Positions 1-10,605 of a DNA stretch of 64,000 nt are shown piece after piece. The position numbers were made by a program, and so were the translations under genes. Source of the DNA: Dryococelus australis (lineage: Eukaryota; Arthropoda; Insecta; Phasmatodea; Phasmatidae); assembly GCA_029891345.1 (NCBI GenBank), contig CM057009.1, positions 304,483,166 through 304,547,165 of the forward strand, written 5' to 3'. The notes under the pieces are model-generated. The model saw nothing but the letters and a program-made list of their open reading frames with translations, did no database searches and had not been told where the DNA came from. How positions within the stretch are numbered: the first letter of the stretch is position 1; each line of letters starts with the position of its first letter.

Positions 1-1919
1 ACATTTACAACTGGAACAAACTTTTTCCCACAATCGTTCAAAATCGTTTCTCAAATTGTTCAGAAAGCTTTTGAAGTTTTCAATCTTCTTCAAACAGAAA
101 TTGATGTCAATGATTTCCGCTTGGAGAATTTGGAAAATAGAATCTGAATGAGGGATAATATATGAAAATATTACAAGGAAGAAATTAAAGTCGATGTTTT
201 TTAAATGTGATAAAAGACCACGGCAGAACAGAGTGTTTCGGAATCCCACATTTTAGCATTCTCTACCATAGCTCTTAGGAGTTCTCCAATATTTTCATTG
301 TGTTCGCGCACACTTTCCACTAGCTTACTACTGTAATTCCAACGAGTTGGGGCACATAAGGGAAATCTTTTTTGCACCTCTGCATCTAAAGCCTACCTCC
401 TCTTTGTCGATTTTCTAAAAAAACTGCCAAATGCTGTTAGTGAGATGAAGAAAATTTTGCACTGTTTTATGTAACTTACAGACTGCGAAAGAACCAGATT
501 TAACTTGTGAGTGTAACAGTGCACAAAAATAGCTTGATCACAGACTGCTCTAATTTTTGTCTGCAGTCCACCATGCTCTCCAGCCATCACTCCAGCTCCG
601 TCGTAAGTTTGTGCTACTAACTTATCAACACATTTAAAGTCTTCTAAGATTAGTATAGAATGTTGATAAAGACCGTTAGCTGCCCTATCATCGCTGACAT
701 CAATGAATTTTAAAAATCTTTCCTCGACATTCCCACATCTTGTAACATAACGCAGTACAGACGATAACTGTGATTTAACTGTTACGTCGGCTGTCTCGCC
801 CAAAATCAGTGCCACGAAACTTGATTCCGATATTTTTTTCTTTATTTCAGGTAGCAATAAGTCAGACAAAGACAAAAGAATATCGGTCTGGATGTCACTG
901 GATAAACCTGTGAAGACTGTTGAGTTTTCAAGGAGAATTTTAAGTTCATTGTCATACTCAGATAATTCATTATGGAATTCTATATAATTTCCTTTGTTAA
1001 GCGATGAAGTAGACTCAAGAAGCTAGTTCTTGTTTTGCCAAAAAGCAAGTCGCCCTAATTAGATGGCTCACGATCAATCTATTTTTCGTACTTTCTCGTT
1101 ATGCATCTCAATGCTTAGCCGATACTGACTGTTAACTGCAAATTCAATGCATGATTTACCGAACTGTTTCAGTTCTTTTAAACACACAATGTGGCTGTGA
1201 GACAACTTGGGCCACTTTTCTGCTTTCTGTAGATTATTTAAATCAGAAAAACTGGAAGCATTCCACACCGATTTTTCTTTTGAGAAAAGTAAGCAGGGCC
1301 AACAAAAAAGTTTCATCATTTTCTTGCAGCCACACAACCAAGAAATGTCTTCGTAAGTGCGTGAATAGAAATGCCACATGAATCCCTTTGTTTGAGTGTC
1401 TAGAGCTAAAGGAGTAGGCCTGCCAGTGAGAATTATTTCATTTTTTTGGTCAAAACTAAGAGCACTAATTGGAGTGTTTTTTTAGATTTTCTATAATACA
1501 GTTACAATTACTAACACACAAGTCCTGTAAGATCGAAGATGCAGAGTTACCTGAAAATCCAGGACGTGAAACATTGCTACTCTCCATTTTCCTCGCGTGG
1601 AAGCGTTTTCACAGCAGCGTCCCACCTGCGATATAAACCGGCGCTCGGCACGCTACAAAAGTATTGCTCACACATTAACACAAAAATAGTTTACAGTTGA
1701 GTAAAACTATACTTTTTAACTTAACGAAACGAACAAATAAGCAGGGTATAAAACCACAGAATATTAATTCAATACTGTTAAACAAATAACAAATATGGTA
1801 ACTTCTGTAGATGCTCGCCGCCAGCAGTTTACAACTCGTTTTTGCACTACTGGACGCTGCAGGCAAAGACGCTTCCACCATCTCCATGGCCGGAGTTCAA
1901 GTTCCTCAAGACAACATTG
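1..1919 (-). pseudogene. hAT transposase remnant, ZMYM1/TTF-zinc-finger type
   Basis: A cut-and-paste transposase of the hAT superfamily, the subgroup with an N-terminal TTF-type zinc finger and a DUF4371-like core. A start codon at 1587 opens about 40 codons, stops, and a shifted frame continues into 1379-1074, which carries the TTF finger (WLCGC, FCWPCLLF, then KWPKLSHSH). The core is at 875-393, with GETADVTVKSQLS and FVHCYTHKLNLVLSQS, both typical of the family. A further frame at about 345-200 has RWNYSSKLVESV, matching the family's CPTRWN region. At least three frameshifts or stops make it non-functional. The C-terminal part is missing and lies left of the window, if anywhere. The 5' boundary falls at about 1910-1920, where the neighbouring polymerase frame is cut, so hAT appears to have inserted into it. 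The 1590-1900 stretch is non-coding 5' sequence. Confidence 0.8.
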
Positions 1920-4680
1920 CGATATTCCACCTCTAATTCCTTTTTCAATCATTAAAATCATATCATAGTTATGTAAAAAAATCTAGTGGTTGTTTAGTCA
2001 TTTTAAAATTTGCATCCCAAGATAATCCTGGTGTTGTAAAATACCAAGCGGGATATAATTCATAGGCATTTATACACGTATTTATGAAATTTTCAAATAT
2101 ATTTCTGCTAATAATAATATATCAATTTTTAAATATAAATCGTAGCATTTACCAAGGTTCTTCATATTAAATTGGTTCCATACAAGTTTTGCATGCTCAA
2201 AATCAGCGTCAATTATGTCGGATTCATTTAATTCATTGTAAAATTCACTCTTTGGTGGAAGTTCAATTTCTTCGAATTTCTTCCAACTGTCCATATAATC
2301 ATATGGATAAGCACCCTTTCTTATAACTAAATCTACTTTATCTTTTGGGAAATGCTTTTGAGTATGTTTCATCTGCTCTTTAGTTAAATTAGATGATAAT
2401 TTGTCTAAACTACTGGCCATGAATTTTAATGTGTCTATAAATTTCATTTTTAAATTTTCTGTGTTTTTCCCAAAAGTAATCAACTTTTCTTCATTATTCG
2501 CAATTAAATCTATATTTTTATCATCATATCCTAACTCTTTAATTAATAAATAAGCATCATAACCAGCTAAGTTAAGTAAATAAATTGGAACAAAATTGGG
2601 TAATTTAATTGTAGATTACAATTATTACATACAGGATTAATGAATTTCCCACTTATATTATCATGATGACGTACTTATTTATTGTCCTCCACACATTCAC
2701 ATTCGCATACAGCATTTTTTTTTTATTTACTATATAATATTTTTTCTTTTTTTGTTAGTGTATGCATTGGTTCAATTTGTGAATATATTTCCACAATTTC
2801 TTCTGCTTCTATTTTTATTGATTGTATAAACATCTTATGTACATTTGGACCTCAATATACTACTGGAGGCTTATAAACCATAACTATACACAATATAATA
2901 GCAAAAACCAGATGCTTCATTTAATTGATATTTCTTTGTATATGATTCATCGTTTAACATTAAATCAATGTTATTTATTTGATCATTAGTATAATTATAT
3001 AATGCTTTAAGTACCTCCTTATTAGGGCCATTATCAGTATCATCTTCGATTAAAATCGGATATTTTTGATAGACTTAAATTTACTTAATTCTCTTGGGTT
3101 TGGTTTAGTTGTTGATATTTTCTTTAGAATTTATTTCAAATCTGCATACATTACAAAAGGGACCTTCATTGTATGTTTGTAATTTTTAAATTTTGTGTGC
3201 TCTCTTTTCGAAGGTAAATTGATTTTTACTGATTCATTTTTAGAACAGTCTTCTGTATGTTAATTTTATATTTCTAGGGAATAAAATAATTGAAGACACA
3301 TATCACATATATGAGTTTTACAATTTTGTTTAGTTTTTTGTGCAGAAAGCAGCTTCGATAAATCTTTAATCCAACAATAATTAGAATCTTTATCGTCTTT
3401 GAAATAAAGAAAATTTATGTTTTCCTCTTTATTCTTTGTGAGTTTTATTGGATATACTGTAAACTTATCTTCAATAGAAGTATCAATTTGATTTTGTATT
3501 TTTGGTACATCATAAATTTTTATAGGATATTCATATTTATCAATTACTTCATCAATATTAAGCCATGCATTTCTATATTTAGTAACTCTTTGCATATCTT
3601 TTTCTGCTGTATACTTATGCTTATTATATTGACCAAAAGAAACTTTTTGATCTATTTTTCACATAAATGCATGCTTGTTTCTTCTTAATCACTTCTGGTA
3701 GTTCTATATATGATGCACCATTTAAGGGATCATACTTATTTATAGCTAATTGTATTCCAATTACTCTATCTAAAGCCTATCATGAACCTCTTCTTTGAAA
3801 TTCGAACAATTGTGTAAGTAATTCCCATTTTATAATTTTATAAATCTTTATAAATTCTCCTTCATTAAATATTCTATGATTAAATTACTGAAATGTAAAT
3901 AATTCTACTTGATTATTTTCCTGCTTGCGACAATTTGTATATAATTTAATTATAGTTTTCAACCCTCTAAATGTTTTAAGATGAGCACGTATCATCTCAA
4001 AAACTATAGTTTTTATAGAAGTTAAAAATTGATTATGCTGTACTAAATTAAAGGAATTCTCAAGGTTATAGGTTGATATTCTACCTTTAAAAGCTTTATT
4101 AACTCTGTACTTTTTATTACTCCTTCTATTTCTTTTGCTTGTGAATACGTTAGTAGAGAAAGGAAATATTTATTTTAATTCATTTTTATCTTGCTTATAT
4201 AATTCAGTGATATTGGCATCTCATAAAGGTAAATTTGTAAAATTGTTTATTGTTATCGATTCATATATCCTCCTTATTTTTTCTAGGCTTAACAAATAAA
4301 TTATTAGAGAATGGAAATATTTTCTTTAATTTCCTTTTATCTTTGGGATATAATTAATTGATGTGGGCATACGAAAATGGTAAATTTGCTAAGATGATAC
4401 CTGCAATTAAATCAGCTTTCCTTAAATTGTGTATATTTTATATTTTTAAACTTTTAGCTTTTGCTCTTAATTTTGTAACTTTTAATTCATTTTCATCAAC
4501 AGCAAATTTTTTAAATTAGATTTTCTGCTGCTATAGTAACATTGCATTGTGTAATAATAGTTATAATTAAAGGATCCTTTTTTAGTTAATAATTTTTTTT
4601 ATTTCTAATATTTTAGCTATATTCCTTAACTCCGACAATCTCCTTTCATTCAACACACTTATTGAATTGTTCATCATCAT
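1912..4680 (-). pseudogene. Polinton/adintovirus-type protein-primed DNA polymerase B, truncated and decayed
   Basis: A family B DNA polymerase of the Polinton (Maverick)/adintovirus/bidnavirus lineage, read downward. A possible start lies at 4680. Two SAP-like stretches follow (SELRNIAKILEI about 4630; LRAKAKSLKI then NLRKADLI about 4470-4400). An internally repeated segment comes next (two IFPFS copies, 4400-4150). The lineage-specific N-terminal domain runs about 4050-3600 (INKYDPLNGASYIELP then KKQACIYVKN). The zinc module is at 3595-3266 (YCWIKDLSKLL, HICDMCLQLF). A frame near 3170-3130 has VPFVMYADLK, the ExoI-like region. At 2640-2082 are NISGKFINPVCNNC, NLAGYDAYLLIKELG, FIDTLKFMASSLDKL and YPYDYMDSWKKF. 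It continues to FTTPGLSWDANFK and KGIRGGISQC, then ends at the hAT junction. The polymerase palm motifs are therefore absent. Many frameshifts and stops. Very AT-rich. Confidence 0.82.
4150..4400 (-). repeat. Internal duplication in the polymerase N-terminal region
   Basis: Two segments (about 4155-4245 and 4311-4400) are alike in DNA and in translation. On the minus strand each encodes a unit of the pattern NLP....ANI..LY..DK.ELK.IFPFS, followed by a basic stretch. The duplication lies between the SAP-like motifs and the conserved N-terminal domain. It is either an ancestral protein repeat or a recent tandem duplication of the remnant. Confidence 0.5.
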
Positions 4681-4854
4681 TTTTATAGTTATATTAAAAA
4701 ATATATAAAGTTATATATTAAATATAAAATAATTTAAGAAGAAAATATATTATAAAGTTATTCAAAATATCGAAATCGCTTTTATTTTCAACTATTTAGA
4801 TTTCTTATATTAAATTATTTATAATAGTTAATATTTTTTGCTATTGTGTGTTTT

Positions 4855-5320
4855 TCTATATCTATGCCTTTTTAGATATTCATTACAAATATATTTACCA
4901 CATTCACATAGTAGTTTCTCTTTCCTTTCATATTTATTATCTCATGAAGATTCTCGAATATTTGCTAAAACCTTGTTTTCATTATGTTGTAAGTTTATCA
5001 ATTGTGTTTTGATGAGGATAAAATGAATCGATAGACTTATTTTTATTACATGGTGCACATGTTTTTGTTGAATAATTATCTTGTAGATTAAAAATATGTT
5101 TAAGTAAGTTAGTATTTTTATGCTTTTTTAGATATTCCTTTGTAATATATTTACCACATTCACATAATACTTTTTGATTCTTCAACTCATATTGTTTTCT
5201 AGTACACAAACTAATACCATTTTTGCAAGTGTTAATATGCTTATCTTTTGTATATTTATGTGGTGAAAAACTTTCTATGTTTAATACTTCACCACAATTT
5301 TTACATTTTTATTTAATAAT
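4855..5320 (-). pseudogene. Zinc-motif array protein remnant next to the polymerase
   Basis: On the minus strand from about 5320 the frame reads CKNCGEVLNIESFSPH, then HINTCKNG, then LCECGKYITKEYLKKH with a later H (5209-5080). It continues with CAPCNKNKSIDSFYPH (about 5060-5000) and, after a frameshift, LLCECGKYICNEYLKRH (about 4925-4862). Two different metal-binding modules thus alternate twice: CxxC...SF.PH..T.DK, and CECGKYI..EYLK(K/R)H. The first resembles the CxxC...F...K zinc motif that often accompanies HNH-type viral proteins; the second is a short C2H2-like finger. I do not recognise a named family. It is probably a DNA-binding gene of the same virus-like element, since strand, composition and spacing agree with the polymerase. 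Confidence 0.5.
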
Positions 5321-5377
5321 TTATATAATATATTTTCTTATGTTTAATAAAATTGTTTCTTTATAAATAACACACAA

Positions 5378-5618
5378 ATGGAGGCTCTGCTCAACTATTT
5401 GAACAATTCAAGCGAATTCTCTAAACTAACAGAACTAAAAATTGATGCATGGTATGAAGCCACAGGTTTTCGAATTTATTAATCTAATTTTGGTAAAAAA
5501 AATTAATTGAATTCCAGATCAAAAGTATAAAATCACTTTACCAGATCGCTATGCAAAGATAATTAATGAAAATTATTTAAAATTGATGAATGAAAAACTA
5601 ATTTTTGGTGATATATAA
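5378..5618 (+). pseudogene. Small ORF remnant diverging from the zinc-array gene
   Basis: An ATG at 5378 opens a 34-codon frame (SKLTELKIDAWYEATGFRIY) that stops at 5480. After a frameshift or two, coding-like sequence resumes with FGKK and then KITLPDRYAKIINENYLK, ending at a stop at 5616-5618. The order (LTEL, a beta-rich segment, FG, LP.R.A, N..YL, final I) resembles a small OB-fold-like protein that I associate with insect Polinton/bidnavirus-type genomes, but that assignment is inference. It is divergent from the zinc-array frame, with a gap of under 60 bp, as expected for a compact viral gene layout. Confidence 0.35.
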
Positions 5619-5716
5619 AGTTTCAAAATAAATGCAAAATGGAAAAGCAATGCATGATATCGAATTCTCTTAAAAATATATGCATTCTATTCATTTGAAT
5701 TATTTTATTATTTCCT

Positions 5717-6150
5717 TTGATTTTAGCTTAAATTTAGTTGATTTTAGCTTAAATTTGCTTGTTTTAGCTTACTCGCTTGCAAAATTGACGTTTCTAGAAT
5801 ATACGAAAATTTGCTTGATTTTGGGGTAAAATTGCTTGATTTTCTATTAAAATTGCTTATTTTTTTAATTAGCACAAATTCTGCTCGCCATTTTATGAGA
5901 TATTGGAAATTTTCCTTGATTTTGGCTTAATTTTGATTGTTTTTAAGGGTTGAAAAATTATGTCAAACAAGGTTTCTACAATCTTGAAAAAGTTACTTGA
6001 AAATGCTCAAATTTGGCTTAAAATTGCTTGATTTTGGCTTAATTATGCTTGTTTTTGAGGTTTAAAAATTGAGACCAAATAAGGTTTCTAGAAACTTGAA
6101 AAAGTTGCTTGAAAACTATAAATGTCAGCTTAAAATTGCTTGATTTTTTA
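5717..6150. repeat. Degenerate tandem repeat, TTGCTTGATTTTGGCTTAAAA-like
   Basis: Many imperfect copies of a roughly 20-bp TGCTTGATTTTGGCTTAAAA motif, with larger repeated blocks. For example, two copies of a segment containing AAGGTTTCTA, CTTGAAAAAGTT and ACTTGAAAA lie about 110 bp apart (5970 and 6083). AT-rich, with no coding signal. It separates the polymerase-type remnant from the hydrolase remnant. Confidence 0.7.
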
Positions 6151-6453
6151 TGATTTTGTGTGCTGTGCTCGCTCTCTTATTTACCATCTACTGATGTAAC
6201 TTGGCTAAATAAACCCAATCTTACCAGTGTAAACTTATGTATACTTGTAGCATCAGCACCCAACTCCTCATCAGTGTTTGAAAGTGAAATGTTTAGTTTT
6301 GAAAGTGTTTTGTAAGTACGCATGGATGAGACGAACACACAGAACAGACAGCATCCCTGAGTCTCGAAGGGCGGTGCATAGGAACCACAGCTGGTGCCCA
6401 TCTACCAGTAAGTAAAAGTGTATTCGTACATCTTCGTGTCTCGCCCGACGGCA

Positions 6454-7832
6454 TCAGTAGGTGAAAGTGATATTGACGTTTGAAAGTTTATATTCTCGAA
6501 TATCCAACAATTTAATGTATTCATTGATCAATTTATCGTATATTTTACTTGCGGCATTTGAATCGACTGGTTCCTTAAAAGTGTAAAATTTATAAAAATT
6601 ATTCAAAGCAACGTCGATAGTAGGAGTCATTTGGGTTGTTATGTCCAATTATTTAATTGATCTTATACATACACTTCGCATAGTTAAATCTGTAATATTT
6701 TTATAAACTTGCTGTTTAGTAAAAAAAGTTTGGCCGAACAGAGAGTGATCGTTTATTTGAAGAGCATTTTTAGTTTTCAACGAGATATTCAAACACGAAA
6801 CTCATATGGAGACCATTCCATCCCCATAGTCGAAGAATTTTAATTGGAAACACAAAGTGACTCTGTCTGAATTATTTTTCTCGCAAATGGAGGGCCATCT
6901 CGCGTCTAGCAGCAGGGACTTGTTAGCCATGCAATTCATTTCGAGATTGGTGATTGTAGCATAATACAAATTTGTAATGACTATATACTGACCGAATATT
7001 CTCCATTTAGTTCAATTATACAATCTTTCAACCATCCAGTGATATTTGTTTACTGTCGTTGATGACTCGTGATTTATCAGAGTATTTGTAAAAAATTCAT
7101 AAGGTTACAACACGAAATTCTTACTAAATTGCCTGTAGAGTGCTAGTAATTGATCTTTGGAAAAGAAATTGTATTTGGACTTGGCTGTATCTTCTGCCAG
7201 CAAAGGTAAAAGCGAATCGTCGAAAACATTTTTGAAATTTTTCAAACCTAATAAAGGAGCGCCTACAAAAAATACACATTTCATATATTTGTCCAATTCC
7301 GCCTCATCATAAATTTTCAATATTATTCGCACCAGTATACTACCCAAAGAATTGCCGACTATGAAAATTTCACAAAAGGAAATGAATATTTCGACAAGTA
7401 CTTTTCCATCGAAAGTTTTACTGAATATGAAGAATGCAATAAATCTTTTTGCCAATCGTACACGATTCCTTAAGTTTTAGCTTTCGGAACAATTCGATAT
7501 AAATGAGAAATGAAACTCGGATGTACAGATTTTCCACACATGGGATATAACACTTTACTGTGTTGTAAAGAATCGCCATTCAATAGTCACTGAAAATCAT
7601 TATCCGATATTTTACTGAAAGGAAACAGTTTGTTTGAAAAAATTGTAGTTTTAAATTTATTGTCTGTAACTAGCGAAGATCCATATAATCCCGGCACTAA
7701 AAATAAAATTTTAATAGATATCGTTTAACACACACACAATCACGAGTAACGAGTTAAAAAAAAATGTATAAATGCTTACATGTACCTGCTGATGAAATAA
7801 TGTAGTTATGGATACTTACATGTAGTCGCCAT
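6454..7832 (-). pseudogene. Alpha/beta-hydrolase (LCAT-like lipase/acyltransferase) gene remnant, spliced
   Basis: Exon 1 starts with ATG at 7832 (ATGGCGACTACAT) and ends at an excellent donor (GTAAGTAT, from 7819). A 123-bp intron (7819-7697) ends in ATTTTATTTTTAG. The join gives MATTLPGLYGSSL, so the lipase oxyanion-type PG..GS motif is made across the junction. Exon 2 continues with KVLYPMCGKS, GIVYDWQKDL (compare the YDWR of LCAT), the nucleophile elbow FIVGNSLGSILVRI (GxSxG) and CVFFVGAPLLG (the GAP..G element). The same frame runs on past single stops to 6454, giving about 415 codons, close to the length of LCAT/LPLA2 enzymes; the C-terminal half is not recognisable. About six stops and one frameshift show it is dead. 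It would have hydrolysed or transferred lipid acyl chains. Origin unclear: host paralogue, or cargo of the virus-like element. Confidence 0.55.
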
Positions 7833-7984
7833 ATCGTGATCTGAGCAGAATACATCATCCTTTTTCTACCTTCTAGATCGATTACTAATATAATAAATCA
7901 CTCGCATGTAACGGTGCAAAAAAGTAGTGATGATGTTCTTACCGTAATGAGAAGAAATAAAGTGCGCGAGTTAAAATTTCGAAA

Positions 7985-8365
7985 CTCGGAGCGGGGGTGT
8001 CGCGATGGCGTTGACATCATGTGTGACGTTGATGGAAGGGGAAATTGGAGAAGGGTAAGCGGGAAGATTGTTTCGCTCCAAATAAGGTGTTGAAAAAACG
8101 GACAAGCGTGGTGATTGGGTGAGGGACTAGTTTTTTTAAACAAGATAGACAAGAGTGGGAAGAAGGTCACGCTCCAAACATAGCGATGAAATAAACCAAG
8201 CATTTTGATTGGGTGAGGGATTAGTTATTTTTAAAAAGACAAGAGTGGGGAGAAAGGGAAGGAGGTCACACTCCAAATATTGCAGTGAAATAAACCAAGA
8301 GTGTTGATTGGTTGGAGAAAAAAGGTGCGGGATTGACATCATGTGTGGCATTGATAGAAGGGAAA
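7985..8365. repeat. Tandem repeat, ~85-bp unit, three copies with flanking duplicate
   Basis: Three diverged copies (about 8074-8150, 8155-8240 and 8255-8330) share GACAAGAGTGGG, GGTCACRCTCCAAA, GAAATAAACCAAG and a GATTGGGTGAGGGA box. Flanking segments at about 8010-8050 and 8332-8365 also match each other (TTGACATCATGTGTG, GTTGATGGAAGGG), so the array sits within a larger duplication. No gene. Open frames here are repeat shadows. Confidence 0.65.
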
Positions 8366-8447
8366 GTAGAATAAGGAACACAGTGATCCAGGCAGTTACG
8401 AGTCTTCCTCGGTGTTACTTAAGACCACTGCAGAACATCTTAGGTAA

Positions 8448-8620
8448 TTGTTCCGTATTGCGTATCCTTATGGGAAAACCGTACAAACATTCAGTGTGTA
8501 CTCTAAAGTATCCATTTTAATTGTTTACTTTGCGGTTTAGTGCTGTATCGCGTATCTGGCCTAGTTCTGTATAGTGTATCCACATAAGGTGCCGATTGTT
8601 CTGTATTGCACATCCAAGCA
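8448..8620. repeat. Subterminal-type repeat GTTCYGTATTGCGTATCC, four copies
   Basis: Copies near 8451, 8539, 8564 and 8597 of a GTTCTGTATTGCGTATCC-like motif, just upstream of the Merlin transposase. The reverse complement (GGATACGCAATA...) recurs many times at 11,257-11,720 on the far side of the transposase, so the two arrays are in inverted orientation. Confidence 0.5.
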
Positions 8621-8737
8621 ATTTTTTCTTAAAATATAACAAAATTTTCTCTCTCGAATCGCAATATGATGTGTGCGTGATGTAAAATCACAATTTTGAA
8701 TGCCAGGCAAGTTATTCATTCTTCGCCGGATATAAAC

Positions 8738-9705
8738 ATGTTTCTCATCGAGCACGACATCCTCAAGTCGACGATATGGTGCGAAAAATGCGGGGAAGAA
8801 GAAGCAAACTGGTGAATAACAGTGGCTTGTTTTACTGGTGCCGACGGCGACTGGAGGATGGAACTAAATGCAACTTTAAAGTGTTGGCGAGACAGGGCAG
8901 TTTCTTAGGAGATTCAAACTTGTCTCTGGGCAAGATAATCTAGTTGTGTTTACTCTGGTGCCTGATCAAATATTCTTGACAGCAGACTACAATGAACGAA
9001 CTTTTGTGCTCGGGATAGGCATTCGTTGCCTGGTCGAGTTTCTGCCACCCAGTGTGCATAGACTGGGTGTTGATGTACAGGAAACGCACCGACGGACTGG
9101 GCAAAATGGTTGAGATCGACGAGTCGAAATTGTCCAAAGGCAAGTACGCAAAGGACGCAAATTTCACGACCAGTGGGCTTACTAAAAGGGGGGGGGGGGG
9201 GTGCAGAGAGACGACCCGATGTAATTCTTCCTGGTGCCCTGGTGGAAAAGTGGATCGCTCCGGTCTTCGGGCACGACGATAATTTCAGACTACTAGCGTG
9301 GTTACAGCAACTTGGACATTCACGACTGCTGTCACATGCAGGTGAATCATACGAGGGAATTTGCGTGCAGCCAAAAGAGCGGAATGGTAAACACCCGAAA
9401 CACACTAAAGATGAACAGTGGCGAGAACTTGAGGGTGCACACTCAAAACATTGAGCGAAGTTGGTGTTCGGTCAGATATAGCATTCCCTGCTTTGGTCGA
9501 CGGAAAAATCGTAGGTCGGCTACCTGGCAAAATACGTCTCGAAAAAGAATCATCGGTATGGAGAACGACTGCACTCTTTGCTGATTCACGCCGCTGACAT
9601 GCGCCATCGGAATCGACACAGAGGAGATGGCGGGGAAGGCTATCCTACTTTCGACAGGTATCTGTTTGTCATTGTTGTTTTAATTTATAGGTATGAGCGA
9701 GATTG
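8738..9705 (+). pseudogene. Merlin (ISXO2/IS1016-like DDE) transposase remnant
   Basis: A Merlin-superfamily DNA transposase. ATG at 8738 opens IWCEKCGEE, the first half of the zinc ribbon. After a shift CRRRLEDGTKCNF follows, with ARQGSFLGDSNLSL, as in the ISXO2 N-terminal domain. The catalytic core is at 9100-9470: GLGKMVEIDESKLSKGKY (first Asp), then after a poly-G tract GTTIISDY (second Asp) and VHTQNIERSW (catalytic Glu). The C-terminal helix region is GYLAKYVSKKNHRYGERL then LLIHAADMRHRN (about 9515-9600). Frames change around the G run at 9187-9201 and elsewhere, and there are stops, so it is inactive. All three acidic residues can still be read. It is richer in GC than its surroundings. 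Confidence 0.8.
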
Positions 9706-10600
9706 AGTTTCTGTTGCTGTTGCAGTTTAAAAAAAGTTTAATCGAGTTGCTATTTGTTTTAGTTTAAAGTGTTATTGACGTGCTGTTGATTGCAGTTTAA
9801 AATTAAAATATGAATTAATTGCTATTTGTTTTAATTTAAAGTGTGATTTAACATCTGTGTGTTTCAGTTTAAAAATGTTTGAGTTGCATAATGTTTGTTT
9901 AAGTTTAAAAATAAAGTTTAACTGACTTGCTGAGTGTTTTAATTTTAAATTAAAGTTTAATTGAGTTGCTATTAGTTTCAGTTTAAAATTAAAGTGTGAA
10001 TACAAGAGACTTGTTGAGTGTTTCAGTTTAAAAAAAGTTTAATTGACTTGCTATTAGTTTCAGTTTAAAATTAAAGTGTGATTGATGTGCTGGTTCTTTC
10101 AGTTAAAAAAAAAATACACACAAGTGATTTTCTGAGTGTTTCAGTTTTAAACAAGTTAGAATTAGATACTGTTTGTGTCAGTTAAAAATTAATGTTTGTT
10201 TACATGCTGTTTAAGCTTAAAAAAAAAGTTTGAATGACACGTTGTTTGTTTTAGTTTTTTTTTTAAGTCTGATTGGCATGTTGTTTGTTTCAGTAAAAAA
10301 TTAATGTTTGATTGAAATGCTGTTTGTTTCAGTTTAAAGAAAAGAATGAATGGCATAAGGGGGTTTTAATTTACAGTTGCGAGTGAGACAGCATAAATTT
10401 TTATTTCTGTTAAAAATTAATGTTTGATTGACATGTGGTTGGTTTCAGTTTAAATAAAAATTTTAATTGACTTGCCGAGTGTTTCAGTTAAAAATTAATG
10501 ATTGATTGACGTGCTGTTTTTTCAGTTACAAAAAAAGTTTGAATGACATCTTGTTTGTTAAAGTTTTTTAAAAAAGGGCAATTGTCATCTGTAAATATAT
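9690..10600. repeat. Minisatellite, ~45-52 bp unit, about 18 copies
   Basis: Repeated units of the form TTTCAGTTTAAAATTAAAGTTTGATTGACxTGCTGTTTG, diverged but continuous. Open frames through this block are repeat artefacts. It begins just after the Merlin C-terminus. Confidence 0.8.
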
Positions 10601-10605
10601 TTTTT

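Noticed and set aside
9772-10005. Lys/Phe-rich open frame on the minus strand
   Set aside because: It is the antisense of the ~50-bp minisatellite; the amino acid repeats follow the DNA period.
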